Part shown: piece after piece, positions 17,110 to 25,714 of the stretch
Layout of the letters: each line of letters opens with the position of its first letter
Numbering within the stretch: position 1 is the first letter of the stretch
Source of the DNA: Bogoriella caseilytica
Lineage (GTDB): Bacteria > Actinomycetota > Actinomycetes > Actinomycetales > Actinomycetaceae
Length of the DNA: 64,000 nucleotides
NCBI RefSeq assembly: GCF_003752405.1
Contig: NZ_RKHK01000001.1
Span: 744,001 to 808,000 of the forward strand
Direction of reading: 5' to 3'
Made by a program: the position numbers and the translations under genes
Notes under the pieces: model-generated
Told to the model about the DNA's origin: nothing
The model's database searches: none
What the model saw: the letters and a program-made list of their open reading frames with translations, nothing else

Positions 17110-18132
17110 TCACCACAAAGTCAGCACGAGTAGCAGCGCCAGTCCAGCGGCAACGGCAGTGGAGAAGGAGGACAACGCCACCACGCGCCAGGGAACCGGC
17201 AGGAGATCACGCACCCGGATGCCCAGGCCGAGGCCGAACATGCCCGCGGCGAGCAGCACCAAGCCCGCATTGTCGATGGCCGGCCGGGCAGCGTCCGGCA
17301 CCAGCCCGGCGGAAGCGGCCACGGCGGCGAGGAGGAAGCCGACGACGAACCACGGCAGGAGCGGGGCCCGGCGGGGGACCGCGGACGGCGAGCTGAGTGC
17401 TGCGGCGGCTGTGTCTGGTGCCGGCTGGGACCGGTCGTCGCGCCAGCGCGCGGCCACCACTGCTGGGGCCAGCAGCGCCACGCGGAGCAGCTTCACCGTC
17501 GTGGCGGACGTGAGGGCCACAGTGCCGGCCACGGAAGCGGCCGCCACCACCTGAGCGACCTCGTGGATCGAAGCGCCCGCCCAGACCCCGAGTTGCAGGT
17601 CGCTCAGCTGCAGGGCGTTCGCGGCCAGGGGCAGCGCCAGAATCATGACGGTTCCGAAGATCGTCACCATCGCCAAGGCGAGCGCGACATCGCGATCGCG
17701 GCGGCGGATGCCTGATTCCACGGCGGCGATGGCCGCGGCGCCGCAGATCGCGAAGCCCGCAGCGACCAACGTCACCAGGCCGCGCTCCAGCCCGAGGCGA
17801 TCGCCCACCCAGCAGGTCACGGCGAAGACTGCAGCGGTGGTCACCACCGCCACGACCACGCCGCGCCAGCCGAGGGCGGCAGCTGCCTCCCAGGTCAGAC
17901 GGGTGCCGAGCAGCACCACGCCGAGGCGCAACATCGTCTTCGCACCGGGGGCGACGGCGGAGAGCGCCCGCACCGCCGGGGTGTTCGCGCACAGGGCGCC
18001 AAGAGCCAGCGCGATGAGGAGGGGGCTGATCAGCGGGGCCAGCAGACCGAGGCCCACCGCGGCGCCGGCGGCGAGCAACGCGGGCCAGGCGCGCAGGAGT
18101 GGCGGCCAGGGGCGCAGGAGTGACGCGGTCAC
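17110..18132 (-). CDS. yeiH: YeiH family putative sulfate exporter
   Basis: 340-residue UPF0324/YeiH membrane protein with about ten helices. Typical parts are LALGALCANTPAVR, KTMLRLGVVLLGTRLTW, FAICGAAAIAAVESGIRRRD and WAGASIHEVAQVVAAASVAG. The family is annotated as putative sulfate exporters, though transport is shown for few members. The GTG at 18132 overlaps the MFS stop by 4 bp and starts a normal family N-terminus; the frame is open further upstream but that part lies inside the MFS gene. Coupled downstream with the AGE isomerase. Confidence 0.85.
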   Translation of the reverse strand: MTASLLRPWPPLLRAWPALLAAGAAVGLGLLAPLISPLLIALALGALCANTPAVRALSAVAPGAKTMLRLGVVLLGTRLTWEAAAALGWRGVVVAVVTTAAVFAVTCWVGDRLGLERGLVTLVAAGFAICGAAAIAAVESGIRRRDRDVALALAMVTIFGTVMILALPLAANALQLSDLQLGVWAGASIHEVAQVVAAASVAGTVALTSATTVKLLRVALLAPAVVAARWRDDRSQPAPDTAAAALSSPSAVPRRAPLLPWFVVGFLLAAVAASAGLVPDAARPAIDNAGLVLLAAGMFGLGLGIRVRDLLPVPWRVVALSSFSTAVAAGLALLLVLTLW

Positions 18133-19385
18133 AGTCCCGCCCGCCGCCTGGTGGTGCGATTGGCATGCACCGACCACCGGGGCAGCCAGCGCGCCAGGGC
18201 ACCGCCCGCAGCCGGCCCGAGGACGCCGGCCGCCCAGATCCCCGCCGCCAGCGATCCGAGCGCGGCGCCGGCGGAGACCACCAGCGGACCACCGGCAGCG
18301 CCGGTGTCGGTCAGTACCCGCCACATGCCGAGGAATCGCGCCCTGCCGGCGGCCGGGGCGACGTCGGAGCCGAGGGTCATCAGGATTCCCGCGGTCATGC
18401 CATTACCGAAGCCGAGAACGGCGGCCACCGCGGCCAGGCTGGCCGGCCCCACGGTGAAGGGCATGGCGAGCAGTGCCGCGCCCATCACGCAGGTGCCGGG
18501 CACCCCCACCCACAGGCGGCCCATGCGGTCCATCAGCTTGCCCGCCGGGTAGAAGAGCAGCATGTCCACCCCGCCGGCCAGGCCGTAGATCAGAGAGGTC
18601 ACCGCCGGATCGAGCCCGAGGTACTCCCCCCACAGCGGGATGGCGGTCTCACGGGCGCCGCGGATCGCGCCGATCAGCAGCACACCCACACCGAGCGTGG
18701 AGAGCATGGAGCGGTAGTTCCGGGCGAGGGCGAGCAGGCTGGGCTCCGGCGCCAGCGGCGTCGCTTCCCCGGTCCCGACGCCGTCGGTGACGGCCGGGCT
18801 GCGCTTCTCCTCGCGGGAGAGCAGCACGGTGGCTGCGGCCGCCACCGAGGTCAGAGTGCCGAGGAGGTACACCGCGTGCACCTCGCCGCTGTAGATCACC
18901 AGAGCGCCGAGGAAGGGCCCGAGGAACTGCCCGATACGGTGCACGCCGCCGAGGGTGGACATCACCCGGGCGCGCTGCAGCGGCGGGGTGATCTCGGTGA
19001 GGTAGGAGTGCCGGGCCAGGTGGAAGACGGCGGAGGCCGCGCCGATGAGCAGGATGGCCAGGCCGAGGGTGATCAGCCCTGGGGAGAGGGCTGCGCCGGC
19101 GAAGCCGAGGCCCGCCACCACTGCGGCGACGAGCATGGCTCGCCGGTCGCCCACGCGCGCGGCGAAGGCGCCCGCGGGGAGATCGGCGAGGATCTGCCCG
19201 ATGTGCAGCAACGCGGCGATGAAGCCGGCTGCCGCGAGACTCGCACCCAGTGAGGTGGCCGAGGGCGCGATCACCGGGACCATCGCGCCCACGCCGATCG
19301 CGTGGATGAACGCCGGGATCAGGGCGCCGAGCACCACCGAGCGGAAGGGGAACATCGGCCGGTGGGGAGCCTGCGGCCGGTTCAC
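18129..19385 (-). CDS. MFS transporter
   Basis: 418 residues with about 12 helices. The motif-A-like loop LADLPAGAFAARVGDRRAML lies between helices 2 and 3, and the second-half equivalent is YPAGKLMDRMGRLWVG. The start is GTG, overlapping the DUF3027 stop by 4 bp, and the gene is itself coupled to YeiH. Substrate is unknown. A MFS gene directly after DUF3027 is a conserved actinobacterial arrangement, so the pairing is probably not accidental. Confidence 0.88.
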   Translation of the reverse strand: MNRPQAPHRPMFPFRSVVLGALIPAFIHAIGVGAMVPVIAPSATSLGASLAAAGFIAALLHIGQILADLPAGAFAARVGDRRAMLVAAVVAGLGFAGAALSPGLITLGLAILLIGAASAVFHLARHSYLTEITPPLQRARVMSTLGGVHRIGQFLGPFLGALVIYSGEVHAVYLLGTLTSVAAAATVLLSREEKRSPAVTDGVGTGEATPLAPEPSLLALARNYRSMLSTLGVGVLLIGAIRGARETAIPLWGEYLGLDPAVTSLIYGLAGGVDMLLFYPAGKLMDRMGRLWVGVPGTCVMGAALLAMPFTVGPASLAAVAAVLGFGNGMTAGILMTLGSDVAPAAGRARFLGMWRVLTDTGAAGGPLVVSAGAALGSLAAGIWAAGVLGPAAGGALARWLPRWSVHANRTTRRRAGL

Positions 19386-20209
19386 TCCGGAGAGGGGGCG
19401 TCGCCAGCTTCTGCGGCCGGCCGGAGCGGCTCGGTCGCGATGACTTCCAGGCTCGGTTCGCTGATCACCGGTTCAGTGGGCTGCCACAGGGAGGCTGGCT
19501 TGGGCCCGTGAGTCTCGGAGTGCGCTCCACAGCCGTGGTCCAGCGAGACCACCTGACCATCGGAGGGCGACCACTCGTTGGCACAAACGCCGAAGAGCCG
19601 CCGTGGGCTTCCGGCGAGCTTGAGGAAGAACCCGCAGGTGGAGCACTGTGACCGCGCGGCCTTGGCCTCGGGGGCCTCCGGGCCGCGGCTGTCGTACCAG
19701 CGGGTGAGCGCCTGCCGGCGTCCCTCAGCGGAGAGCACCCGCTCACGGCCGAGTCCCAGCTCGAAGAGCAGCTGGCCACCGAGCAGATCGGCATCGTCCT
19801 CGCTGGTGGCCTCGTAGCCCTGCTCGAGCCGGGGGTCGTCCTCGAGGTAGGGCAGCACATCGCCCGGGCCGACGTCCTCCGGGCTGAGCCGATCGGCCCA
19901 GGGCACCCACTCCGGCGCGAGGATGGCCTCCTCGCCCGGGAGCTGCTCCACCTCACAGACGGTGGCCCGGCGTCCGCGCGGCGGGCGCGCCAGCGTCACC
20001 GCCCAGCACCAGCCCCGGTAGCCCGGAGCGGTGGAGGCGAAGACGTGCGTCAGCAGCCGCTCGCCGTCGACGATGACGCCCAAGTGCTCACCGACCGCCT
20101 GCTCGCCACCGACATCGATGGCGGCGCTGCGTGCCAGGTCCACGGCAGCAGCGAGCACCGCCTCCTTGGTGGAGGCGGTCAGGCGGGCGCGGGTAATCGT
20201 CGCGGGCAT
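19382..20209 (-). CDS. DUF3027 domain protein
   Basis: 275-residue actinobacterial protein of unknown function. The body shows DUF3027 features (GYRGWCWAVTLARPPRGRRATVCEVEQLPGEEA, then WVPWADRLSPEDVGPGDVLPY). A C-terminal four-cysteine pattern, CSTCGFFLKL followed by CANEW and HGCGAH, could bind zinc. ATG 20209 is chosen because the upstream extension covers the small ribosomal protein gene and is basic and repetitive. It is the first gene of a coupled run with MFS, YeiH and AGE. Confidence 0.85.
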   Translation of the reverse strand: MPATITRARLTASTKEAVLAAAVDLARSAAIDVGGEQAVGEHLGVIVDGERLLTHVFASTAPGYRGWCWAVTLARPPRGRRATVCEVEQLPGEEAILAPEWVPWADRLSPEDVGPGDVLPYLEDDPRLEQGYEATSEDDADLLGGQLLFELGLGRERVLSAEGRRQALTRWYDSRGPEAPEAKAARSQCSTCGFFLKLAGSPRRLFGVCANEWSPSDGQVVSLDHGCGAHSETHGPKPASLWQPTEPVISEPSLEVIATEPLRPAAEAGDAPSPE

Positions 20210-20231
20210 CAGTCGGGCTGCGCCGAGGGTC

Positions 20232-20330
20232 TTACTTCTTGTTGCGGCGCTGGTGGCGAGTACGGCGCAGCAGCTTGCGGTGCTTCTTCTTCGACATCCG
20301 CTTGCGGCGCTTCTTGATGACGGAGCCCAC
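20232..20330 (-). CDS. small ribosomal protein bS22 (AURKAIP1/COX24 type)
   Basis: 32-residue, very basic protein: it opens GSVIKKRRKRMSKKKH and ends RRTRHQRRNKK. This matches the tiny AURKAIP1/COX24-domain protein, known in mycobacteria as the small-subunit protein bS22. Start is GTG 20330 preceded by GAGG inside the palindrome GAGGTACCTC. It lies 22 bp upstream of the DUF3027 start and downstream of bldC, the usual actinobacterial position. It is easily missed because of its size and GTG start. Confidence 0.9.
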   Translation of the reverse strand: MGSVIKKRRKRMSKKKHRKLLRRTRHQRRNKK

Positions 20331-20457
20331 TGAGGTACCTCGTTCGTTGGTGACAGGTGATGGGGGACGCTGCCGAAACAGCGCACAACCCCGAAAGTCT
20401 AACCGCTGACAGCGGCCGTGACAGTCGAGACGGCAGGTCGAGGCAGTGGCACTGCAC

Positions 20458-20664
20458 TCAGCGCGCGGCGCTCCACTCGTCGCCGAGGCCGTCGGCGATG
20501 AGCTTCTCCACCGCGGCCTCGGGGACGCGGAAGGAACGGCCCATGCGCACGGCAGGGAGCTCGCCGGAGTGAACCATGCGGTAGACGGTCATCTTGGAGA
20601 CGCGCATCAGGGCGGCGACCTCGGCCACGGTCAGGAACCGTGGGGCACCTTGCTGCTGGTCCAT
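20458..20664 (-). CDS. bldC: BldC-type MerR-like DNA-binding regulator
   Basis: 68-residue winged-helix protein with the BldC sequence pattern FLTVAEVAALMRVSKMTVYRMVHSGELPAVRMGRSFRVPEA. BldC proteins bind direct repeats cooperatively and control developmental or stress genes in actinobacteria. The start is ATG 20664; a much longer open frame upstream is only GC-rich noncoding sequence. A good -10 (TATATT) and an inverted repeat lie about 60 bp upstream. Followed on the same strand by bS22. Confidence 0.95.
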   Translation of the reverse strand: MDQQQGAPRFLTVAEVAALMRVSKMTVYRMVHSGELPAVRMGRSFRVPEAAVEKLIADGLGDEWSAAR

Positions 20665-20718
20665 CTCCACCCTTGTCTCTCGTGATTGCCGCGAAGTCGC
20701 AGCGGTTACGCACATCGC

Positions 20719-20739
20719 AATATAGAGGTAAACCACCTC
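20719..20739 (-). promoter_or_regulatory. bldC promoter -10 and inverted repeat
   Basis: Reading the minus strand, TATATT (20724-20719) is a near-ideal -10, putting transcription start about 45-50 bp before bldC. Immediately upstream is GAGGTAAACCACCTC (20725-20739 as read on the plus strand), a 5-5-5 inverted repeat placed between the -35 and -10 positions, as expected for an operator. The -35 is weak. Confidence 0.55.
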
Positions 20740-20929
20740 ATCGGGAAACCTCTCCCGTCGCAGACGTCTCGCGAGTCGCAGTTTCCGGCCCCGCTCAGCC
20801 CGCCGCTGCCGCCCGCTTCCGGGGCCTCCACCCGGGCCCCGACCTGTGCCGCCACCCGCGCCCGCCCCTCGCCTCCACCCCTCGTCTCCACCCGGGTCCG
20901 CCCCCGCCTCCACCCGGCCCCACCCCTCG

Positions 20930-21000
20930 CGATTGAGGTCAGTTCGTGCCGGTTTCGAGGGCCGAATCGGCGTCAGAGCGGCTCCAACTGACCACAATCG
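20930..21000. repeat. dispersed inverted-repeat element, copy 1
   Basis: Arms CGATTGAGGTCAGTT (20930-20944) and AACTGACCACAATCG (20986-21000) are complementary with one mismatch and flank 41 bp. A second element with the same arm core (TGACCACAATCG) is at 37442-37519. Both lie between genes, consistent with a small dispersed palindromic element. Confidence 0.6.
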
Positions 21001-21010
21001 ATCGGAGGGG

Positions 21011-21075
21011 GCCGGAGGAGGGCCGGAGGAGGGCCGGAGGAGGGCCGGAGGAGGGCCGGAGGAGGGCCGGAGGGG
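21011..21075. repeat. 11-bp tandem repeat
   Basis: Five perfect copies of GCCGGAGGAGG (21011-21065) followed by a partial sixth. It starts 11 bp after the inverted repeat and ends 4 bp before the acuC stop codon. The plus strand is strongly purine-rich. Such an array could vary in copy number between strains. Confidence 0.9.
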
Positions 21076-21079
21076 CTGG

Positions 21080-22288
21080 TCAGTCCAGCAAGACGTCGAG
21101 GCCGTGCCCGGGGAAGACAGCCTGCCGGGTGGCCATGATTGCGCGGTCCACGGCGTCCTCGGGGTTGTAGCCGTCAATGAATCGCGGGAAGTTCTCCACC
21201 ACCGAGGCCTCCACGCCGTCGGACATCGCACGCGGCGGATAGGGCTCGCCGGCTTCGGTCACCAGTTCGCGCCATCCGGTGGGCACCGGTGTCTGCGGAT
21301 CGATCGGGGCACCGGCGACGACGGCGGCCAGATGTGACCACGCCCGTGGCACCGCGCTGAGCACGTCGTACCCTCCCCCGCCGGTGGCCAGCCAGCGAGC
21401 TCCGGCATCCGCGGCGAGCCGGGACATCATGATCGCGGACTGCCGCTGAGCATCGACCGAGACGTTCAGCCCGGCGAGGGGATCGTTGCCGTGGCAGTCG
21501 CAGCCATGCTGGGTGACCAGCACGTCGGGGGCGTGATGGGCCACGAGCGGACTGGCCACCGCATCAACGGCGCGCAACCACGCGGCATCCCTCGTGCCCA
21601 CCGGCAGGCCGACATTCGCCGCCGTCCCGGGAGCCTCCGCTCCGCCGATATCGGTGGAGTAGCCAGTTCCCGGGAAGAGAGTGCTCGGGTGCTGATGCAC
21701 CGAGACGGTCAGCACCCGGGGGTCATCCCAGAAGGCACGCTCCACGCCGTCGCCGTGGTGGGCATCGAGATCCACGTACGCGACGCGCCTCGCACCGTGA
21801 TCCAGCAGCCAAGAGATTGCCACGGCAAGGTCGTTATACACGCAGAAGCCCGACGCGCGGCCGGCCATGGCGTGGTGCATTCCGCCGGCCAGGCTCAGCG
21901 CCCGCGTGGGGGCTTGGCCGAGATCACCGGGTCCGGCCGGCCAGATCGAGCGCGCCGCCTCCAGGGTGGCCCCGGCCAACCGCGCCGAGGCGGAGTGCAT
22001 CTGGGCGAAGACCGGGTTCTCCTCGGTGCCCAGGCCGGCGTCGAGATCGCTGACCCCGTCGGCCTCGGCCCGCTTGACCGCGGCGATGTAGGCCGGGGTG
22101 TGCACCCGCTGCAGGTCATGGTCACCGGCCTCGGCGGCCGCGCGCATCTCCAGGCCCGACACCTCGAGGACGCCGAGGGCTCGCATGAGTTCCAAGGTCA
22201 GCACCAGGCGGACCGGGCGCATGGGATGGCCGGAACCGAAGTCATATCCGACGAGATCGTCGGACCACACCATCACCGACGACGACAC
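21080..22288 (-). CDS. acuC: acetoin utilisation/histone deacetylase family protein AcuC
   Basis: 402-residue zinc deacetylase fold protein. Hallmarks are YDFGSGHPMRPVRL at the N-terminus, GMHHAMAGRASGFCVYNDLAVAI, the metal and catalytic motif YVDLDAHHGDGV, and the late loop TGGGGYDV. AcuC-type enzymes remove acyl groups from lysine, for example on acetyl-CoA synthetase. GTG 22288 is chosen because GGAGAGG precedes it by five bases; ATG 22342 upstream is an alternative. Monocistronic and divergent from the potassium transporter. Confidence 0.9.
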   Translation of the reverse strand: MSSSVMVWSDDLVGYDFGSGHPMRPVRLVLTLELMRALGVLEVSGLEMRAAAEAGDHDLQRVHTPAYIAAVKRAEADGVSDLDAGLGTEENPVFAQMHSASARLAGATLEAARSIWPAGPGDLGQAPTRALSLAGGMHHAMAGRASGFCVYNDLAVAISWLLDHGARRVAYVDLDAHHGDGVERAFWDDPRVLTVSVHQHPSTLFPGTGYSTDIGGAEAPGTAANVGLPVGTRDAAWLRAVDAVASPLVAHHAPDVLVTQHGCDCHGNDPLAGLNVSVDAQRQSAIMMSRLAADAGARWLATGGGGYDVLSAVPRAWSHLAAVVAGAPIDPQTPVPTGWRELVTEAGEPYPPRAMSDGVEASVVENFPRFIDGYNPEDAVDRAIMATRQAVFPGHGLDVLLD

Positions 22289-22548
22289 AGGTGCCTCTCC
22301 ATAGATGCCCACACTAACCACGTCTACGCCGGCCCAGGGCACGAATAGCGTGGCGAAGCGTCCGGAACGCGGATACCAATGCCTGGTCCGCGTCGGCTGA
22401 CGATGCTGCGGGTGTGTGCCAGAGTTGGCGGGTGGTTCACGAGCATCACGCTCATCGTCACGGCGTCCCGCCAGAATCCGGCGTGGGGCCGGCTCCGCGC
22501 CGGCCGCGCCGCTCTTTACCCATCCCCCGAGGCGGGTTCATCCGCCGC

Positions 22549-23925
22549 GTGCAAGACGGCATCGACCACGTGGCGCGCCACTCGCCGGCCCGCCTGGCGC
22601 TGACGATCTTCGCCTCGATCATCGCGGTGATCACTGCGCTGCTCTCCCTGCCGCAGGCCACAGCCGGGGATGAGAGCGCCTCCTTCGCCGATGCGCTCTT
22701 CACCGCCGTCTCCGCGGTGTGCGTGACCGGTCTGACGGTGGTGCCCACCGCGGAGTACTGGTCGAACTTCGGCCAGACCGTGATCCTGGTGGCCATCAAG
22801 GTGGGCGGCTTGGGCATCATGACCCTCGCCTCGATCCTCGCCCTGGCCATCTCTCACCGCATCGGCCTGACGCAGAAGATGCTGGCCGCCTCGGAGACCA
22901 AGGAGGCCAGACTCGGTGAGGTCGGCACCTTGGTGCGCGCCGTCGTCATCGCCTCTCTGGTGATCGAGACGGTACTGACCCTGGTGCTGGTGCCGCGCTT
23001 CCTCGCGCTCGGTGACTCGATCGGCACGGCCATCTGGCACGGCCTGTTCATGTCGATCTCGATCTTCAACAACGCCGGGTTCGTCGTCCTGGTCGAAGGC
23101 ATCGAGCCGCTGGCCGGCGACTGGTGGTTCGGGCTCCCCCTGATCTTCGGCGCCGCAGTCGGAGCCCTCGGTTTCCCGGTGATCCTGGACATCTCCAAGT
23201 CGCTGCGCCACCGCAAGAGGAGCCGCCGTCGCAGTTTCCGGGTGTGGCGCACCTGGACCCTGCACACCAAGCTGACGCTGGCCACCTACAGCATCCTGGC
23301 GGTGGCCGGGGCGATCGCCGTCGGAGCCTTGGAGTGGGGCAACGAGGCCACGTTCGGGGCTCTCGATCCGGTCGATCGGCTGCTTGCGGCGGGCGTGCAC
23401 TCGGTGGCGCCACGTTCCTCGGGCCTGGCCACTGTGGACATCTCGGCCATGAGCGAGTCCACCTGGTTCGTGATGGATGCGCTGATGTTCGTCGGTGGCG
23501 GCTCGGCCTCGACCGCCGGCGGGATCAAGGTGACCACCTTTGCGGTCATGGTGCTCGCCATCGTGGCCGAGGCCCGAGGTGACCGCGACGTCGAGGCCTT
23601 CGGCAAGCGCATCGGTTCCTCCGTGGTGCGCCTGGCGGTGGCCGTGGCCTTTCTCGGCGCGACCCTGGTGGGTGCGGGCACCCTGGCGCTGTTGCTGATC
23701 ACCGATTTCCGCCTGGGTGAGGTGCTCTTCGAGGTCATCTCCGCCTTCGCCACGGTGGGCCTGACCACCGGCATCACCGATCAGCTGCCCGACGCCGGGA
23801 AGTACGTGCTCTCGGCGCTGATGTTCCTCGGGCGCACCGGCACCATCTCCTTCGCGGCCGCCCTCGCCCTGCGCGAGCGGCGCCGGTTGATCCGCCGGCC
23901 GAACGAGCGCCCGGTGATCGGCTGA
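22549..23925 (+). CDS. trkH: TrkH/KtrB family potassium uptake channel subunit
   Basis: 458-residue membrane protein with four repeated pore units. Selectivity-loop motifs are TAVSAVCVTGLTVV, ISIFNNAGF, HSVAPRSSGLAT and SAFATVGLTTG; the third departs from the common TRTAGF form (SSG). It transports potassium with the cytosolic RCK protein encoded 76 bp downstream. GTG 22549 gives a standard N-terminus; the frame is open to 22414, but that part is basic and Pro-rich and unlikely to be coding. Confidence 0.9.
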   Translation: MQDGIDHVARHSPARLALTIFASIIAVITALLSLPQATAGDESASFADALFTAVSAVCVTGLTVVPTAEYWSNFGQTVILVAIKVGGLGIMTLASILALAISHRIGLTQKMLAASETKEARLGEVGTLVRAVVIASLVIETVLTLVLVPRFLALGDSIGTAIWHGLFMSISIFNNAGFVVLVEGIEPLAGDWWFGLPLIFGAAVGALGFPVILDISKSLRHRKRSRRRSFRVWRTWTLHTKLTLATYSILAVAGAIAVGALEWGNEATFGALDPVDRLLAAGVHSVAPRSSGLATVDISAMSESTWFVMDALMFVGGGSASTAGGIKVTTFAVMVLAIVAEARGDRDVEAFGKRIGSSVVRLAVAVAFLGATLVGAGTLALLLITDFRLGEVLFEVISAFATVGLTTGITDQLPDAGKYVLSALMFLGRTGTISFAAALALRERRRLIRRPNERPVIG

Positions 23926-24001
23926 CCCGGCCCGAGCGCCACCCGCCGCCTCGGGTAGGCGCCACCTTTGCCCCCTGCCGCGCAGAGAGCATGATGGGGG
24001 C

Positions 24002-24661
24002 ATGAGCGATAAACGGGAGACCGGGACCCTGGTGGTGGGGCTGGGGCGTTTCGGTTCGGCCCTGGCCAACACACTGGACAAGCTGGGCCGCGAGGTGCTG
24101 GCGGTGGAGAAGGACATCGACCTGGCCCAGCAGTGGTCACACCGCCTGGCGGTGGTCGAGGCCGATGCCACCAACCCCGACGCCGTGCGCCAGCTCGGTG
24201 CGAAGGACTTCCCCGTGGCCGTGGTGGGGGTGGGCACCTCGATCGAGGCCTCGGTGCTGGTGACCGCGAACCTGGTGGACCTGAAGGTGCCGCAGATCTG
24301 GGCCAAGGCGATCTCCGCCGAGCACGGTCGGATCCTGCGCCGCATCGGCGCCCACCACGTGGTGTACCCGGAGTACGACGCCGGGGCGCGCGTGGCGCAC
24401 ATGGTCTCGGGCCGCATGCTGGACTACATCGAGATGGAGGACGGCTTCGCGGTGGTCAAGATGCGCCCGCCGCGCGAGACCCACGGCATGACCCTCGGTG
24501 AGGCCGGGATCGGCAGCAAGTACGGGGTGATGGTGCTCGGCGTGAAGTCCCCTGGTGAGCCCTTCGCCTACGCGGACTCCTCCACCCGCATCGGTCCGAA
24601 GGATCTGCTCATCGTCTCCGGTGACTCGGCGATGCTGGAGAAGTTCGCGCACCGCAGCTGA
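24002..24661 (+). CDS. trkA: TrkA/KtrA family potassium regulatory subunit
   Basis: 219 residues: an N-terminal RCK_N Rossmann domain (LVVGLGRFGSALANTL, then a VEADATNPD turn) and a C-terminal RCK_C domain (about residues 140-215, MTLGEAGIGSKYGVMVLGVK). It forms the cytosolic gating ring that senses nucleotide for the adjacent TrkH channel. There is no ribosome site; CATGAT is exactly six bases upstream of the ATG, pointing to leaderless transcription even though the gene follows trkH on the same strand. Confidence 0.93.
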   Translation: MSDKRETGTLVVGLGRFGSALANTLDKLGREVLAVEKDIDLAQQWSHRLAVVEADATNPDAVRQLGAKDFPVAVVGVGTSIEASVLVTANLVDLKVPQIWAKAISAEHGRILRRIGAHHVVYPEYDAGARVAHMVSGRMLDYIEMEDGFAVVKMRPPRETHGMTLGEAGIGSKYGVMVLGVKSPGEPFAYADSSTRIGPKDLLIVSGDSAMLEKFAHRS

Positions 24662-24705
24662 GCGGATGGTGCCGGCTTGCCGGGCCGGGCGCACTCCAGC
24701 GCACC

Positions 24706-25587
24706 TCACGCGAGGTCCAGACCCTCCAGGGCGTTCAGGCCGAGGAAGATCCCGAGCAAGAAGAGCACGAGGGCCACCGTGCCGTGGGCGTGCTTGCTGA
24801 GGAAGCCTTCGAGCCTGCGCAGCAGCGGTTCCAGGTGCCGGTGTGCGAGGACCCGCCCGAGCAGGAGCAGCAGTGCCGGGGCGATCATCACCGCGCAGTA
24901 CAGCAGGAGCAGGCCTGCGGACGCCGGTGCGCCGGGGTCGGCGCCGGCCACCAGGCCGATGCCGGCCAGGTACGGGATGAGCGTGGCGATCTCCAGCGCC
25001 ACGGCGCTCAGCGCCAGGGCGAGCAGGGCCGCGAGCCCGCCCCGGGCGCCCTCCCCCACGGCGCGCTCGCGCAGCCGGCTCACCCGGCCGCTGCTGCCGC
25101 GCGCAGCCTCGCGCTCGCGTTTGCGTGCCTTGCCGGCCTCGGTCATCGGGTCCAGGCGTAGCGAGAACAGGATCAGTCCCGCGGCGAGTGCGCCCTGGGC
25201 CAGCAGAAAAACCGGCTGCTCGCGCCAGCTCTGCACCTGGTTCAGGGCCACATCCCCCACGGTCAGCAGGGCGGTGAGCAGCGCGAGCCCGATCAGCAGG
25301 TAGGCCCCGGCCACCACGGCCAGATAGATCAGCACCCGCCCGGCGCGCAGCCGCCCGGGGCTGAGCAGCAGCCACAGCGGGATCAGTAGGGTGCCGAAGC
25401 TGGTGGAGTCGATGAGCGCGAGGATGGCGAGGACGCCGGCCAGGCCGCCGCCCTCGGGCACGCTCAGGGAGCCGGTGAGGCCGAGCGGCCCGGCCAGGTT
25501 GAGTGCTCCGGTCCCGCCGAGCGGCCCGGCCAGGTCGAGTGCTCCGGCCCCGCCGAGCGGCGCCAAGAAGGTCAGAGTGTCGATCAC
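24706..25587 (-). CDS. GAP family (LysE-like) membrane protein with repeat-expanded N-terminus
   Basis: 293-residue polytopic protein. LAILALIDSTSFGTLLIPLWLLL is the typical first helix of the GAP family (Sap/sulfolipid-addressing and related transporters), and about six helices follow. Between the first residues and that helix is an insert of three 12-residue repeats (APLGGAGALDLA, GPLGGTGALNLA, GPLGLTGSLSVP) encoded by a 36-bp DNA repeat. GTG 25587 is chosen for the family-like opening MIDTL; ATG 25623 is possible. Substrate is unknown. Divergent from a sensor kinase. Confidence 0.8.
   Translation of the reverse strand: MIDTLTFLAPLGGAGALDLAGPLGGTGALNLAGPLGLTGSLSVPEGGGLAGVLAILALIDSTSFGTLLIPLWLLLSPGRLRAGRVLIYLAVVAGAYLLIGLALLTALLTVGDVALNQVQSWREQPVFLLAQGALAAGLILFSLRLDPMTEAGKARKREREAARGSSGRVSRLRERAVGEGARGGLAALLALALSAVALEIATLIPYLAGIGLVAGADPGAPASAGLLLLYCAVMIAPALLLLLGRVLAHRHLEPLLRRLEGFLSKHAHGTVALVLFLLGIFLGLNALEGLDLA
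25481..25560. repeat. 36-bp in-frame tandem repeat
   Basis: Units 25481-25516 and 25517-25552 differ at only two positions, and a third begins at 25553 (CCGAGCGG) before diverging. The length is a multiple of three, so copy changes keep the GAP-family gene in frame and add or remove 12 residues at its N-terminus. Confidence 0.85.
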
Positions 25588-25714
25588 CCCGGCATCCTGG
25601 GCCGGCGCCGCCCCGGCGCACATCGGCCAAAGGGTGGGAGGCCAGGGCACTGACCGCCGCGGTCTCGATCTTTCGATGGAGGACGGCGGCCGCGCGCTGT
25701 GCTGCAATCGGCAC

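Larger units (their letters stand above)
20665..21079. other. 415-bp gene-free region between acuC and bldC
   Basis: Holds the bldC promoter, a C-rich stretch at about 20820-20928 built from degenerate CTCCACCCGG-like units, the imperfect inverted repeat at 20930-21000, and the 11-bp tandem repeat at 21011-21075. No credible gene is seen on either strand. Confidence 0.7.

Noticed and set aside
21011-21075. Possible CRISPR array
   Set aside because: Units are 11 bp and contiguous with no spacers, and no cas gene is in the window.
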